A DNA stretch of 30,452 bases from assembly GCA_038238015.1 (NCBI GenBank), contig JBBRYA010000040.1:1-30452 (forward strand), written 5' to 3'. Origin of the DNA: DASQFQ01 sp038238015 (lineage in GTDB: Bacteria > Actinomycetota > Thermoleophilia > Solirubrobacterales > Solirubrobacteraceae). A program made the position numbers and the translations under genes. Positions within the stretch are counted from its first letter, which is position 1. Every line of letters starts with the position of its first letter. Shown here piece by piece: positions 13,485 to 23,449 of this stretch. A model generated the notes under the pieces. That model had not been told where the DNA came from, did no database searches, and was given only the letters and a program-made list of their open reading frames with translations.

Positions 13485-14927
13485 TCAGCCGCGCTTGAGT
13501 GTGACCGTCTTGGACTGTACCTCGCTGCCGAGCACCAGCCGCAGCGTCACCTTGAGCTTCTTGGCCTTGCGCAGCTTGCGCAGGCCGGACTTGGTCAGCA
13601 GCACCTTCGCCTGCACGGACTCGTCGCGCTTGACCTTCACCTTCACCGAGCCCAGCTTGGAGGCGCCCTTGCGCGCGGTCACCACGGCGGTCTTGCCAGC
13701 CGGGGCGAAGGCGCTGAAGTTGATGCGGATCCCGAAGCGGCCCTTGCGGTCGACCGTGGCGGTCTTGCCGACGATCAGGTTGGCGGGGGGCGGAGCGGGG
13801 GCGAGGTCCGGCGGAGCCGGGGTGGGGGTGGGGGTCGGGGTCGGGCTGGGCGTGGGAACCGGGTTCTGTGCGGCGTTGACCACGACCGTGTGCTCGCGTG
13901 TGGCCGGCTCGCCCTCGGCGTCGGTCATGCGGAGGGTCACCCGGTAGGCACCCGCGCCTGGGAAGGCGTGGCTCACCGTCGAGCCGCTGCCGTCGTCGAA
14001 CTGCCCGTCGCCGTCGAAGTCCCACTGCGGGGCGGCGCCCGCGCCCGTCGCGCTGAACACGGCGTTCTGGCCCGCGACGGGGGCTGAAGGCGCTTCGGCG
14101 AAGTCCACGCTCGCGCGGCGCCCGCGGACCCAACCGTTGAGCTCAGGCGCTCCTATACGGGCGTAGACGCCGGGGAAGTTCGGGTCGGCACAGCCGATCC
14201 CGAACGAGACCACGCCCGCGAGGATCAGGGGCGGCGACGAGGACGGGACCATCAGCGGCCCGCCGGAGTCGCCCTGGCAGGTGTCGTGGCTGCCGTCGCC
14301 GGCGCACACCATCGTCGTCGGGTCGATCTGGACGTCGCCGAAGGTGTAGTCGCTGACGCACTCCGAGTCGCTGACGATCGGCACCGCGGCCTCCCGCAGC
14401 TGGTCCGAAGTGCCGCAGGTGCTCGAACAGGTGGTCCCCCAGCCGATGATCGCCGCGTTGACGCCCGGCGCCCAGAGGGCGCTCTGGCTCGGCTTGACGA
14501 CAGGCAACGGGGTCTGCGGCGCGGCGCGACCGAGCGTGAGCATCGCGACGTCGTCCGCGCTCCCCGACGGATCCGACCCGTAGTGCTCGTGGACGCTCAC
14601 AGCGGTCACGCCGTAGATCTCGCTCGGGGTGTAGTCGAGATCGTTGTTCTCGCCAAGCCCGACCAGGAATGCGCCCGGCGCGAGCGGGTTGCCGTTGTCG
14701 TCGACCGTGCAGTGCGCGGCGGTGAGGAACGACCGTGGGCTGATCAGCGTGCCGCCGCACTGGAACGTGCCGGTGCCGATCGCGATCTGCAGGAAGCCCT
14801 GTGCGGGATACTCGCCGGCGGACGCGTCGGTCCCGTTGACGATCCGGCTCTGCGGCGCCGCCGCGGCGGGGGTCGCGAAGGCCGTGAGCGCAAGCAGGAC
14901 GAGGAGCGGGAAGCGGCGCAGCTGCAT
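13485..14927 (-). CDS. Secreted trypsin-like serine protease with PKD domain and basic C-terminal module
   Basis: 480 residues. A signal peptide (1-24, ending ATPAAAA) is followed by a very short propeptide; the activation site is SR-IVNG at 28-32. The S1 protease domain has His72 (LTAAHC), Asp126 (DDVAML) and Ser221 (CQGDSGGP), with Asp215 six residues before the serine, which predicts cleavage after Arg or Lys. A PKD-like domain covers about 275-352 (DFDGDGQFDDGSG). A Pro/Thr linker (358-372) leads to a lysine/arginine-rich beta module, about 385-480. That module resembles the C-terminus of the secreted protein at 25155-26418. ATG 14927 is used; the longer frame runs into the MMPL gene. It lies 47 bp downstream of the MMPL gene, on the same strand. 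Confidence 0.93.
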   Translation of the reverse strand: MQLRRFPLLVLLALTAFATPAAAAPQSRIVNGTDASAGEYPAQGFLQIAIGTGTFQCGGTLISPRSFLTAAHCTVDDNGNPLAPGAFLVGLGENNDLDYTPSEIYGVTAVSVHEHYGSDPSGSADDVAMLTLGRAAPQTPLPVVKPSQSALWAPGVNAAIIGWGTTCSSTCGTSDQLREAAVPIVSDSECVSDYTFGDVQIDPTTMVCAGDGSHDTCQGDSGGPLMVPSSSPPLILAGVVSFGIGCADPNFPGVYARIGAPELNGWVRGRRASVDFAEAPSAPVAGQNAVFSATGAGAAPQWDFDGDGQFDDGSGSTVSHAFPGAGAYRVTLRMTDAEGEPATREHTVVVNAAQNPVPTPSPTPTPTPTPAPPDLAPAPPPANLIVGKTATVDRKGRFGIRINFSAFAPAGKTAVVTARKGASKLGSVKVKVKRDESVQAKVLLTKSGLRKLRKAKKLKVTLRLVLGSEVQSKTVTLKRG

Positions 14928-14939
14928 GCGACCTCGGCA

Positions 14940-14964
14940 CAGGGATGCCGTCAAGACATCCCTG
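14940..14964 (-). other. Hairpin between the MMPL and protease genes
   Basis: CAGGGATG and CATCCCTG form a perfect 8-bp stem with a 9-nt loop, just before the protease start. It could be a weak terminator of the MMPL transcript or a 5' structure of the protease mRNA. No T-tract follows. Confidence 0.4.
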
Positions 14965-14974
14965 CGCGCCCGAG

Positions 14975-17116
14975 CTAGACAGGTGTGTCGACGCGCGGCG
15001 CCACGCGGCTGCCGATTCGCTGGTCCTCGTGCTCGCGCGAACCCGCGTCGGTGCGTCCGAGCGGCGACGGCCACCAGATGTGGCGGCCGATGTCCAGGCC
15101 CAGGGCGGGCACGATCACCGATCGCACGAGGAAGGTGTCCAGCAGCACGCCGAACGCGATGACGAAGCCGAGCTCGGTCAGGAAGACCAGCGGCAGCACC
15201 CCCAGAGCGGCGAACGTGCCGGCCAGCACGATCCCCGCGGAGGTGATGACCCCGCCGGTCACCGCGAGCCCGCGCAGCATCCCCTCGCGGGTGCCGTGGC
15301 GCATCGCCTCCTCGCGCACACGGGCCATCAGGAAGATGTTGTAGTCGATGCCCAGCGCCACCAGGAACACGAAGCTGAGCAGGGGCAGCGACGGGTCGGC
15401 GCCAGGGAAGTCGAACACGTGGTTGAAGAAGAAGACCCCCGTCCCCAGGGCGGCTCCGAAGGACAGGATCACCGATCCGACGAGCAACAGCGGTGCGAGC
15501 ACGGCGCGCAGCAGCAGCGCGAGGATCAGGAAGACGACCACGAGGGCCAGCGGCAGGATCACGTAGTTGTCGCGCGTCGCCGACTGGCGATAGTCGTAGG
15601 ACTCCGCGGTCGGGCCTCCGACGAGCGTGGCGGGACCGCCGGCGGATTTCGCGAGCCTGCGCAGCTCCGGGGTCTGCTCGAACGCCGTCGTTGAGAACGG
15701 GTCGCTGCGCAGGATCACGTCGAGGCGCACGCCGGGAGGCCCGGACTGCGGAGGCAGCACCGCGGCGACGAGGTCGTGCCGGGCGGCGAGCGCGTCGCGC
15801 ACCGCCGGCGCGGCGGCGCGGTTGGGGACGATCACGTTGGTCGGGGCCGACAGCCCGCCGGGGAACGAACGGGCGAGGATCTTGGCGCCCTGCACGGACT
15901 CGACGTCGCCGCGGAACGAGTTGCCGTTGGTCAGGCCGGTGTTGAGCTGGGTCACGTTGAGGGCGAGCAGCGCCAGCACCAGCGAGCCGAGGACCCACAC
16001 CGCGCGGGGGCGGCCGGCCACGCGGTCGCCGATCCGGCGCCAGAAGCCGCGGACCTCGTTGCTCCCGACGTCGCCGACGTGCGGGATCGTGTGGAAGAAC
16101 GGCGACCAGAACGCGCGGCGGCCGAAGATCACCAGCAGCGCCGGCAGCATGGTGACCATCGAGACCATCGCCAGCAGTACGCCCATGGCGCCGATGGGGC
16201 CGAGGCCCGCGGTGCCGTTGACCTCGGCCAGCGTGAGAGTCAGCAGGGCCGCGATCACGGTCAGCCCGGAGGCGACGATCGCCGGGCCGGCGGCGCGCAG
16301 CGCCACGCGCATCGCCTCGTGCTTGTCCTCGTACCGTCGCAGCTCCTCGCGATAGCGGCTCACCAGCAGCAGCGCGTAGTCGGTCCCGGCGCCGAACACC
16401 AGGACGGGCAGGATGCCGCCCGACTGCCCGTTGATCGTCACGCCCGCGTGGGCGATCAGGTAGCCGAACCCGCGGGCCGAGGACTCGGCGAGCAGCACCG
16501 TGAAGAAGGGGATCGCCCAGAAGACCGGCGAGCGGTAGATGCCGATCAGCAGGATCAGCACGATCGCTGCGGTGGCGTAGAGCAGCGTGCCGTTGATGTT
16601 CCCGAAGACCTTGATCGCGTCAGCCCCGTAGCCGGCTGCGCCGGTCACCTTGGCCGTGAGGCCGGCGCGGTCGCCGCTCACGCGGCTGCGGATGTCATCG
16701 ACCGCGGTCTTGAAGCGGTCGGAGTCACCGCTCGACTTGACCGGGAGGACGAACAGCGCTGCGTCTCCGCGGGGGGAGAACACGGGCTTGCCCGGGGCGA
16801 GCACGCCCGGCGCCCGGCGGCCGGCGAACGCAGCCCGATCGGCCAGGACGCGCGCACGATCCTGCGGGCGCAGCCCGCCACGGTGCTCGTAGACGATCAC
16901 CGCCGGAGCGAGCTCGCCGCCCGGATAGCGCTCGACCGCCTTCAGGGACTTGACGGACTCGGCCTTCCCGGGCAGGAAGGACACCGTCTCGTTCTTCTCG
17001 GCCTTCTCGAGCTTGCCCGAGTAGAGGCCGCCGACGACCACGGAGATCACGAGGAAGACAGCGGCGATGACGAACTTGGCGCGGCGGCCGGCGGGGAGGA
17101 TCAGAAAGCGGCTCAT
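14975..17116 (-). CDS. MMPL/RND-family membrane transporter
   Basis: 713 residues, typical of actinobacterial MMPL proteins. After one N-terminal helix (FVIAAVFLVISVVVGGLY) comes an outer domain, then a five-helix block, repeated in the second half. The two GXXXDY-type proton-relay motifs appear as GAGTDYALLLVSRY and ALGIDYNIFLMARV. These proteins export lipids, siderophores or drugs using the proton gradient; the substrate is unknown, although cell-envelope lipids are likely in this lineage. ATG 17116 is used; TACAGT 7 nt upstream (17129-17124 on the reverse strand) suggests a leaderless transcript. The protease gene follows by 47 bp. No MmpS-like partner is seen. Confidence 0.93.
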   Translation of the reverse strand: MSRFLILPAGRRAKFVIAAVFLVISVVVGGLYSGKLEKAEKNETVSFLPGKAESVKSLKAVERYPGGELAPAVIVYEHRGGLRPQDRARVLADRAAFAGRRAPGVLAPGKPVFSPRGDAALFVLPVKSSGDSDRFKTAVDDIRSRVSGDRAGLTAKVTGAAGYGADAIKVFGNINGTLLYATAAIVLILLIGIYRSPVFWAIPFFTVLLAESSARGFGYLIAHAGVTINGQSGGILPVLVFGAGTDYALLLVSRYREELRRYEDKHEAMRVALRAAGPAIVASGLTVIAALLTLTLAEVNGTAGLGPIGAMGVLLAMVSMVTMLPALLVIFGRRAFWSPFFHTIPHVGDVGSNEVRGFWRRIGDRVAGRPRAVWVLGSLVLALLALNVTQLNTGLTNGNSFRGDVESVQGAKILARSFPGGLSAPTNVIVPNRAAAPAVRDALAARHDLVAAVLPPQSGPPGVRLDVILRSDPFSTTAFEQTPELRRLAKSAGGPATLVGGPTAESYDYRQSATRDNYVILPLALVVVFLILALLLRAVLAPLLLVGSVILSFGAALGTGVFFFNHVFDFPGADPSLPLLSFVFLVALGIDYNIFLMARVREEAMRHGTREGMLRGLAVTGGVITSAGIVLAGTFAALGVLPLVFLTELGFVIAFGVLLDTFLVRSVIVPALGLDIGRHIWWPSPLGRTDAGSREHEDQRIGSRVAPRVDTPV

Positions 17117-17166
17117 GCCGCGGACTGTACGGAGCCGACGTTCCGTTTGACCATTCGGGATTTCCC

Positions 17167-19131
<1,965 letters not shown>

Positions 19132-19147
19132 CGATAGGGTCCTCTCC

Positions 19148-19540
19148 ATGTCCCATCATCGCGAAACGGTGACCGCCCTCGGCGCCCCGAAGGCGGTCGG
19201 TCCCTACTCCCATGCGGCCCGCGCCGGCGGGCTGCTGTTCTGCTCCGGCCAGATCCCGCTCGACCCGCAGACGGGCGAGTTGGTCGGGGACACTCCCGCC
19301 GAGCAGGCGCGGCGCTGCCTGGAGAACCTCTCGGTCGTCGCCGCCGCCGGCGGCGCCTCGCTCGCCGACGCGGTGCGCGTGACGGTGTACCTGACCGACA
19401 TGGAGGCCTTCGGCGAGGTCAACGATGCCTACGCGAAGTTCTTCGAGAGCGACCCGCCGGCCCGTGTGGCGATCGGCGTGGCCGCGCTCCCCAAGGGCGC
19501 CAAGGTCGAGGTGGACGCGGTGATCGCGCTGCCCGATTGA
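19148..19540 (+). CDS. ridA: RidA-type enamine/imine deaminase
   Basis: 130 residues with the family fold: GPYSHAARAGGLLFCSGQIP (18-37), a central VTVYLTDMEAF, and PPARVAIGVAALPKGAKVEV with the catalytic-type Arg106. RidA hydrolyses reactive enamines such as 2-aminoacrylate and 2-aminocrotonate, which PLP enzymes like threonine dehydratase release. A threonine dehydratase gene lies 1.6 kb downstream, a fitting functional partner. No Shine-Dalgarno sequence is seen; TAGGGT at 19135-19140, 7 nt before the ATG, suggests a leaderless transcript. The start is only 16 bp from the divergent DUF255 start. Confidence 0.94.
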   Translation: MSHHRETVTALGAPKAVGPYSHAARAGGLLFCSGQIPLDPQTGELVGDTPAEQARRCLENLSVVAAAGGASLADAVRVTVYLTDMEAFGEVNDAYAKFFESDPPARVAIGVAALPKGAKVEVDAVIALPD

Positions 19541-19546
19541 GGAGGG

Positions 19547-19573
19547 TGTCGATCTCGGGCGGCCCCGTTCGTC
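19547..19573 (+). promoter_or_regulatory. Predicted ECF42-type promoter
   Basis: TGTCGA (19547-19552), a 17-bp spacer and CGTC (19570-19573). As I recall it, the published ECF42 target motif is TGTCGA in the -35 region and CG(A/T)C in the -10 region, upstream of DGPF genes. This site is 38 bp before the DGPF start, so the sigma factor probably drives its own operon. Confidence 0.7.
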
Positions 19574-19610
19574 GTGGGAACGACAGCAACTTCCACAGGA
19601 GGTCTTTTCA

Positions 19611-19964
19611 GTGAAGTACATGCTCACCATCCACAGCGACCCGAGCGGCTACGCGAACGCGAGCCCTGAGGACCTGACCGCCGAGCTCAAGGGCTATGCG
19701 GCGCTCGGCGAGGAGCTCCACCAGTCCGGCGCGTTCGTCGCCGGCGAGGGGCTCCAGCTCGACACGGCGACGACGGTGCGGGTACAGAACGGCGAGCGGA
19801 TGGTCACCGACGGCCCGTTCGCCGAGACCAAGGAGCAGCTCGGCGGCTTCTACCTGCTCGACTGCAAGGATCTCGACGAGGCGATCTCTTGGGCGGCGAA
19901 GATTCCCGGCGCACGGCACGGCAGCATCGAGGTGCGGCCGGTCATGAACTACGAGAACGCGTAG
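19611..19964 (+). CDS. DGPF/YCII-domain protein (ECF42 partner)
   Basis: 117 residues from GTG 19611, which has AGGAGG 8 nt upstream. The family motif TDGPFAETKEQLGGFYLLD has DGPF at residues 67-70. It is a ferredoxin-like alpha/beta fold of the YCII type; such proteins are very often encoded next to ECF42 sigma factors, and their function is not settled. The stop at 19962-19964 is followed within 12 bp by the sigma-factor reading frame. It is preceded by the predicted ECF42 promoter, which places it as the main target of its own sigma factor. Confidence 0.92.
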   Translation: MKYMLTIHSDPSGYANASPEDLTAELKGYAALGEELHQSGAFVAGEGLQLDTATTVRVQNGERMVTDGPFAETKEQLGGFYLLDCKDLDEAISWAAKIPGARHGSIEVRPVMNYENA

Positions 19965-19975
19965 TCCCGGGGGGG

Positions 19976-21151
19976 CTGGTCGACCGCCTGTTCCGGCACG
20001 AGTCGGGACGGGCGGTCGCCTCCCTGATTCGCGTCCTCGGCGACTTCGACCTCGCCGAGGAGGCGGTCCAGGAGGCCTTCGTGGTCGCGCTCGAGCGCTG
20101 GCCCGTGGACGGCGTGCCGCGCAACCCGGGTGCGTGGATCACCACGACGGCGCGTAACAAGGCCATCGACCGGCTGCGGCGGGCGCGCGTGCTGGAGGAG
20201 AAGACGGCGCTGGTCGCGCGGCTTGAGGCGCTCGGCGGCGATGACGGCGAGCCCGACGGTTTCCCCGACGACCGCCTGCGCCTGATGTTCACCTGCTGCC
20301 ACCCGGCGCTGGCCGCGGAGGCGCGGGTGGCGCTGACGCTGCGCACGCTGGGCGGGCTCTCGACACCGGAGACCGCGCGGGCCTTCCTGGTCGCCGAGCC
20401 CGCGATGGCCCAGCGGCTCGTGCGCGCCAAGCGCAAGATCGCGAGCGCGGGCATCGCCTACCGGGTGCCCGACGAGGACGAGCTGCCCCACCGCCTGCCG
20501 TCGGTGCTGGCCGCCGTCTACCTGATCTTCAACGAGGGCTACGCCGCGACGGCGGGCGAGGCGCTCGTGCGGCGCGAGCTCTGCGCGGAGGCGATCCGCC
20601 TCGGCCGCCTGCTTGCGCAGCTGCTGCCGGGCCGCTCCGAGCCGCGCGGGCTGCTGGCGCTGATGCTGCTCCATCACGCTCGCCGCGACGCGCGGGTGGA
20701 CGACGCGGGCCGGCTCGTGCTGCTCGAGGACCAGGATCGCGCGCTCTGGCACGCGGGGGAGATCGAGGAGGGCCTCGCCCTCGCCGCGAGCGCGCCGGCC
20801 GACCGCTACGGGCTGCAGGCGAGCATCGCCGCCGAGCACGTCGCGCCGCGGACCGACTGGTCGCGCGTCGCCGAGCTCTACGGCCGCCTCGCGGCGCTCG
20901 AGCCCAGCCCGGTCGTCGAGCTCAACCGCGCGGTCGCCGTCGCGATGGCCGAGGGGCCCGAGCGCGGCCTGGAGCGGCTGGGTCAGATCGACGGCCTCGA
21001 CGGCTACCACCTGCTGCACGCCGCGCGAGCCGACCTGCTGCGGCGCCTCGGGCGCGGCAGCGAGGCCCGCGCGGCCTACGAGCGCGCGCTCGAGCTCGCC
21101 GCCAACCCGGTCGAGCGCGACTTCCTCCGTCGGCGTCTGGCCGAGCTGTAG
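19976..21151 (+). CDS. ECF42-group RNA polymerase sigma factor with C-terminal TPR-like domain
   Basis: About 391 residues. Sigma region 2 runs from VDRLFRHESGRAVASLIRVL through AEEAVQEAFVVALERWP to NPGAWITTTARNKAIDRLRR. Sigma 4 contains LRTLGGLSTPETARAFLVAE and MAQRLVRAKRKI. The long C-terminal extension (LPHRLPSVLAAVYLIFNEGY, then helical repeats ending GRGSEARAAYERALELAANP) is the TPR-like domain diagnostic of ECF42, which replaces an anti-sigma factor. The start is a problem: no ATG, GTG or TTG lies near the expected N-terminus. I placed it at CTG 19976; the nearest standard codon upstream, TTG 19889, would overlap the DGPF gene by 76 bp, and the next downstream GTG would remove region 2. 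The start is therefore uncertain while the gene itself is clear. Confidence 0.85.
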   Translation: MVDRLFRHESGRAVASLIRVLGDFDLAEEAVQEAFVVALERWPVDGVPRNPGAWITTTARNKAIDRLRRARVLEEKTALVARLEALGGDDGEPDGFPDDRLRLMFTCCHPALAAEARVALTLRTLGGLSTPETARAFLVAEPAMAQRLVRAKRKIASAGIAYRVPDEDELPHRLPSVLAAVYLIFNEGYAATAGEALVRRELCAEAIRLGRLLAQLLPGRSEPRGLLALMLLHHARRDARVDDAGRLVLLEDQDRALWHAGEIEEGLALAASAPADRYGLQASIAAEHVAPRTDWSRVAELYGRLAALEPSPVVELNRAVAVAMAEGPERGLERLGQIDGLDGYHLLHAARADLLRRLGRGSEARAAYERALELAANPVERDFLRRRLAEL

Positions 21152-21160
21152 CCTGGGCGC

Positions 21161-22342
21161 GTGGCCACCGTCGAGTCCTCGCCGGTGACCGCGGAGGACG
21201 TGCTCGCCGCCCGCCCCGCGGTCGCCCGCGCCGCGCGCCGCACGCCGACGCTCACCACGCGCACGATCTCCGAGCGCGCCGGTGGCACCGTCGTGCTCAA
21301 GGCGGAGAACCTCCAGCGCACCGGCTCCTTCAAGGTGCGCGGCGCGGCGGCCAAGCTCGCCGCACTCGGCGACGAGGGCTGCGCGCGCGGGGTCGTGGCC
21401 GCGTCGGCCGGCAACCACGCCCAGGCGCTTGCCGCCGCCGCGCGCGCCCTTCACATCCCGTGCGAGGTGTTCGTCCCCGCCGACGCGCCGATCGCCAAGA
21501 CGGAGGCCGCCCGTGGGCAGGGGGCGATCGTCTACGTCGGAGGCAGCGGGGTCGACGAGTGCATCGTCTCCGCGCGCGAGCGCGCGGAGACCGGCGGCCT
21601 CGCCTTCGTGCATCCCTTCGATGACCCGGACGTCGTCGCGGGCCAGGGGTCGCTGGGCCTCGAGCTGCTCGAGGACGTCCCGGACCTCGCGCGGGTCGTC
21701 GTCCCCGTCGGCGGCGGCGGGCTCTGCAGCGGCATCGCGATCGCCGTGAAGTCCGCGCGGCCCGAGGTCGAGATCATCGGGGTCCAGATCGCCGACCGCT
21801 CGCTCACCATCGCCGACGGCATCGCGGTCAAGTCCCCCGGCGTGCTCACGAGCGCCCTGCTCGACCGCTGGGTGGACGCGATGGCGGTGGTCGGCGAGGA
21901 CGAGACGGCCGAGGCGATGGTGGTGCTGATGGAGCGCTGCAAGCTCGTGGTCGAGGGCGCGGGCGCGGTCGGCGTCGCCGCGCTTCTGGGCGGCCAGGTG
22001 ACCGCGGCGCGGCATGGCTCCACCGTCGCCGTGCTCTCCGGCGGCAACGTGGACCCCGGCCTGCTCGCCTCGATCGCGCGGCGCCACGAGACCGAGGTCG
22101 GCCGCCGCCTGGTGCTGCTCACGCGCGTCGCCGACCGGCCGGGGGCGCTGGCCGGGCTGCTGTCCTGCGTGGCCGATACCGGCGCGAACATCGTCGACGT
22201 CTCGCACGTACGCGAGGGCCTGGACCTGCACGTGCGCGAGACGGCGATCGAGCTCGTGCTCGAGACGCGCGGGCACGAGCATGCACAGCGCGTGCTCGCC
22301 GGCCTCGCCGACCACGGCTACGACGCGCGCGTCCTGACCTGA
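21161..22342 (+). CDS. ilvA: Threonine ammonia-lyase (dehydratase), ACT-domain type
   Basis: 393 residues. A PLP fold-type II catalytic domain has Lys58 in GSFKVRGA for the cofactor, ASAGNHAQ for substrate binding, and the phosphate-binding VPVGGGGLCSG. A C-terminal ACT domain (about 320-393, RVADRPGALAGLLSCVADTG) is the usual allosteric site. It converts threonine to 2-oxobutyrate and ammonia through an enamine, feeding isoleucine synthesis or catabolism; the short single-ACT form also resembles catabolic TdcB. GTG 21161 lies 6 nt after TAGCCT (21149-21154), which reuses the sigma-factor stop codon. The RidA gene nearby would clear its enamine by-product. Confidence 0.93.
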   Translation: MATVESSPVTAEDVLAARPAVARAARRTPTLTTRTISERAGGTVVLKAENLQRTGSFKVRGAAAKLAALGDEGCARGVVAASAGNHAQALAAAARALHIPCEVFVPADAPIAKTEAARGQGAIVYVGGSGVDECIVSARERAETGGLAFVHPFDDPDVVAGQGSLGLELLEDVPDLARVVVPVGGGGLCSGIAIAVKSARPEVEIIGVQIADRSLTIADGIAVKSPGVLTSALLDRWVDAMAVVGEDETAEAMVVLMERCKLVVEGAGAVGVAALLGGQVTAARHGSTVAVLSGGNVDPGLLASIARRHETEVGRRLVLLTRVADRPGALAGLLSCVADTGANIVDVSHVREGLDLHVRETAIELVLETRGHEHAQRVLAGLADHGYDARVLT

Positions 22343-22355
22343 GACGCAGGCCGCG

Positions 22356-23108
22356 ATGGTCCACCTCGGCCTTGGAGAGCTGCTTCTGCTCGGGGGCGCC
22401 GGACTCGCGGGCGGCGCGGTCAACGCGGTCGCCGGCGGCGGTTCGCTGATCTCCTTCCCGGCGCTGCTGGCGGTGGGCTACCCCAGCGTGCCGGCCAACG
22501 TGACCAACAACGTCGCGCTGCTGCCCGGGTACCTCGGCGGCTCGCTCGCCTACCGCGACGAGCTCCGGGGCCAGGGCGGGCGCGCCCGCCGGCTTGGCGG
22601 CGTCAGCGTCGCCGGGGGCCTGCTCGGTGCGGTGCTGCTCGACCACAGCCCGCCGGGCCTGTTCGAGGCGATCGTGCCGTTCCTGATCCTGTTCTCCTGC
22701 GCGCTGCTGCTCGCCCAGCCCGCGGCCGCCAGGGCGCTCCAGGGCCGCGACGGGAGCGGCAGGCCCACCGCCGTGCTCGCCTGCAGCTTCCTCGCCGCCG
22801 TCTACGGCGGCTACTTCGGCGCGGGCCTCGGGATCATGCTGCTGGCGGTGCTCGGCGCTTTCCTGCCCGACGACCTCCAGCGCCTCAACGCGCTCAAGGG
22901 GCTGCTGTCGCTGCTGATCTCCGCTGTGGCGGTGGTCTACTTCGCGCTGTTCGGGCCGGTGGCGTGGAGCGCGGCGGCGGTGATGGCCGCGACGAGCCTG
23001 GCGGGAGGCCAGCTCGGGGTGAAGGTCGCGCGACGGCTGAGTCCCGTCGTATTGCGCTGGGTGGTGGTCGTCTTCGGCGTGGCAGTTGCGCTGGTGCTGC
23101 TCTTCTGA
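22356..23108 (+). CDS. TauE/SafE-family sulfite exporter-like membrane permease
   Basis: 250 residues with seven or eight hydrophobic segments. The two-repeat TauE/SafE signature is clear: AGGAVNAVAGGGSLISFPAL with PANVTNNVALLPGYLGG in the first half, and YGGYFGAGLGIMLLAVLG with LNALKGLLSLLI in the second. The family exports sulfite, sulfoacetate or other organic anions; the substrate here cannot be deduced. ATG 22356 begins 13 bp after the threonine dehydratase stop, suggesting co-transcription. An imperfect-function hairpin (CGAGCG/CGCTCG, 23149-23169) lies in the gap before the next operon. Confidence 0.92.
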   Translation: MVHLGLGELLLLGGAGLAGGAVNAVAGGGSLISFPALLAVGYPSVPANVTNNVALLPGYLGGSLAYRDELRGQGGRARRLGGVSVAGGLLGAVLLDHSPPGLFEAIVPFLILFSCALLLAQPAAARALQGRDGSGRPTAVLACSFLAAVYGGYFGAGLGIMLLAVLGAFLPDDLQRLNALKGLLSLLISAVAVVYFALFGPVAWSAAAVMAATSLAGGQLGVKVARRLSPVVLRWVVVVFGVAVALVLLF

Positions 23109-23203
23109 GCGGGCCGAAGCAGGTTTCAGCTCCGGTTTGCGACACGATCGAGCGGGCATGAAACGCTCGGCTCCTGCAAGAAAGCGGAGGAGGAGAGATC
23201 GCG

Positions 23204-23449
23204 GTGGCAGACGACCCGGCTCAGCACGTGCGCTCGGACGCGCCCCCGAAACCGCGTGAGAGCGGCCGCGGCTGGAACTGGCTGTTGATCGTGCCGTTCT
23301 TCGGCACGTTCTTCCCCTGGATCTACAACTCGCGCAGCCCGGAGCTCATCGGGTTGCCGTTCTTCTACTGGTACCAGATGGCCTGGGTCCCGATCAGCGT
23401 GATCATCACGGTCTTGGTCTACCGGGCGACTACGGGGAGGCGGCCGTGA
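23204..23449 (+). CDS. DUF3311 small membrane protein, symporter partner
   Basis: 81 residues from GTG 23204, which has a long purine-rich Shine-Dalgarno sequence (GGAGGAGGAGAG, from 23186). Two hydrophobic segments (WNWLLIVPFFGTFFPWIY and FFYWYQMAWVPISVIITVLV) match DUF3311. Genes of this family usually sit directly before a sodium:solute symporter, and the pair is thought to form one transporter. Here the symporter start overlaps the stop codon in a GTGA junction, so translation is coupled. Confidence 0.92.
   Translation: MADDPAQHVRSDAPPKPRESGRGWNWLLIVPFFGTFFPWIYNSRSPELIGLPFFYWYQMAWVPISVIITVLVYRATTGRRP

Noticed and set aside
13481..13485. Possible terminator between glnA and the protease gene
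   Set aside because: Only 3 bp separate the two stop codons and no hairpin with a T-tract is visible there.
14928..15998. N-terminal extension of the protease frame
   Set aside because: It overlaps the MMPL gene in another frame and has no family features; the signal peptide at ATG 14927 marks the real start.
23158..23260. Small Arg-rich frame starting at ATG 23158
   Set aside because: It overlaps the DUF3311 Shine-Dalgarno sequence and coding region and has no protein-like pattern beyond arginine runs.
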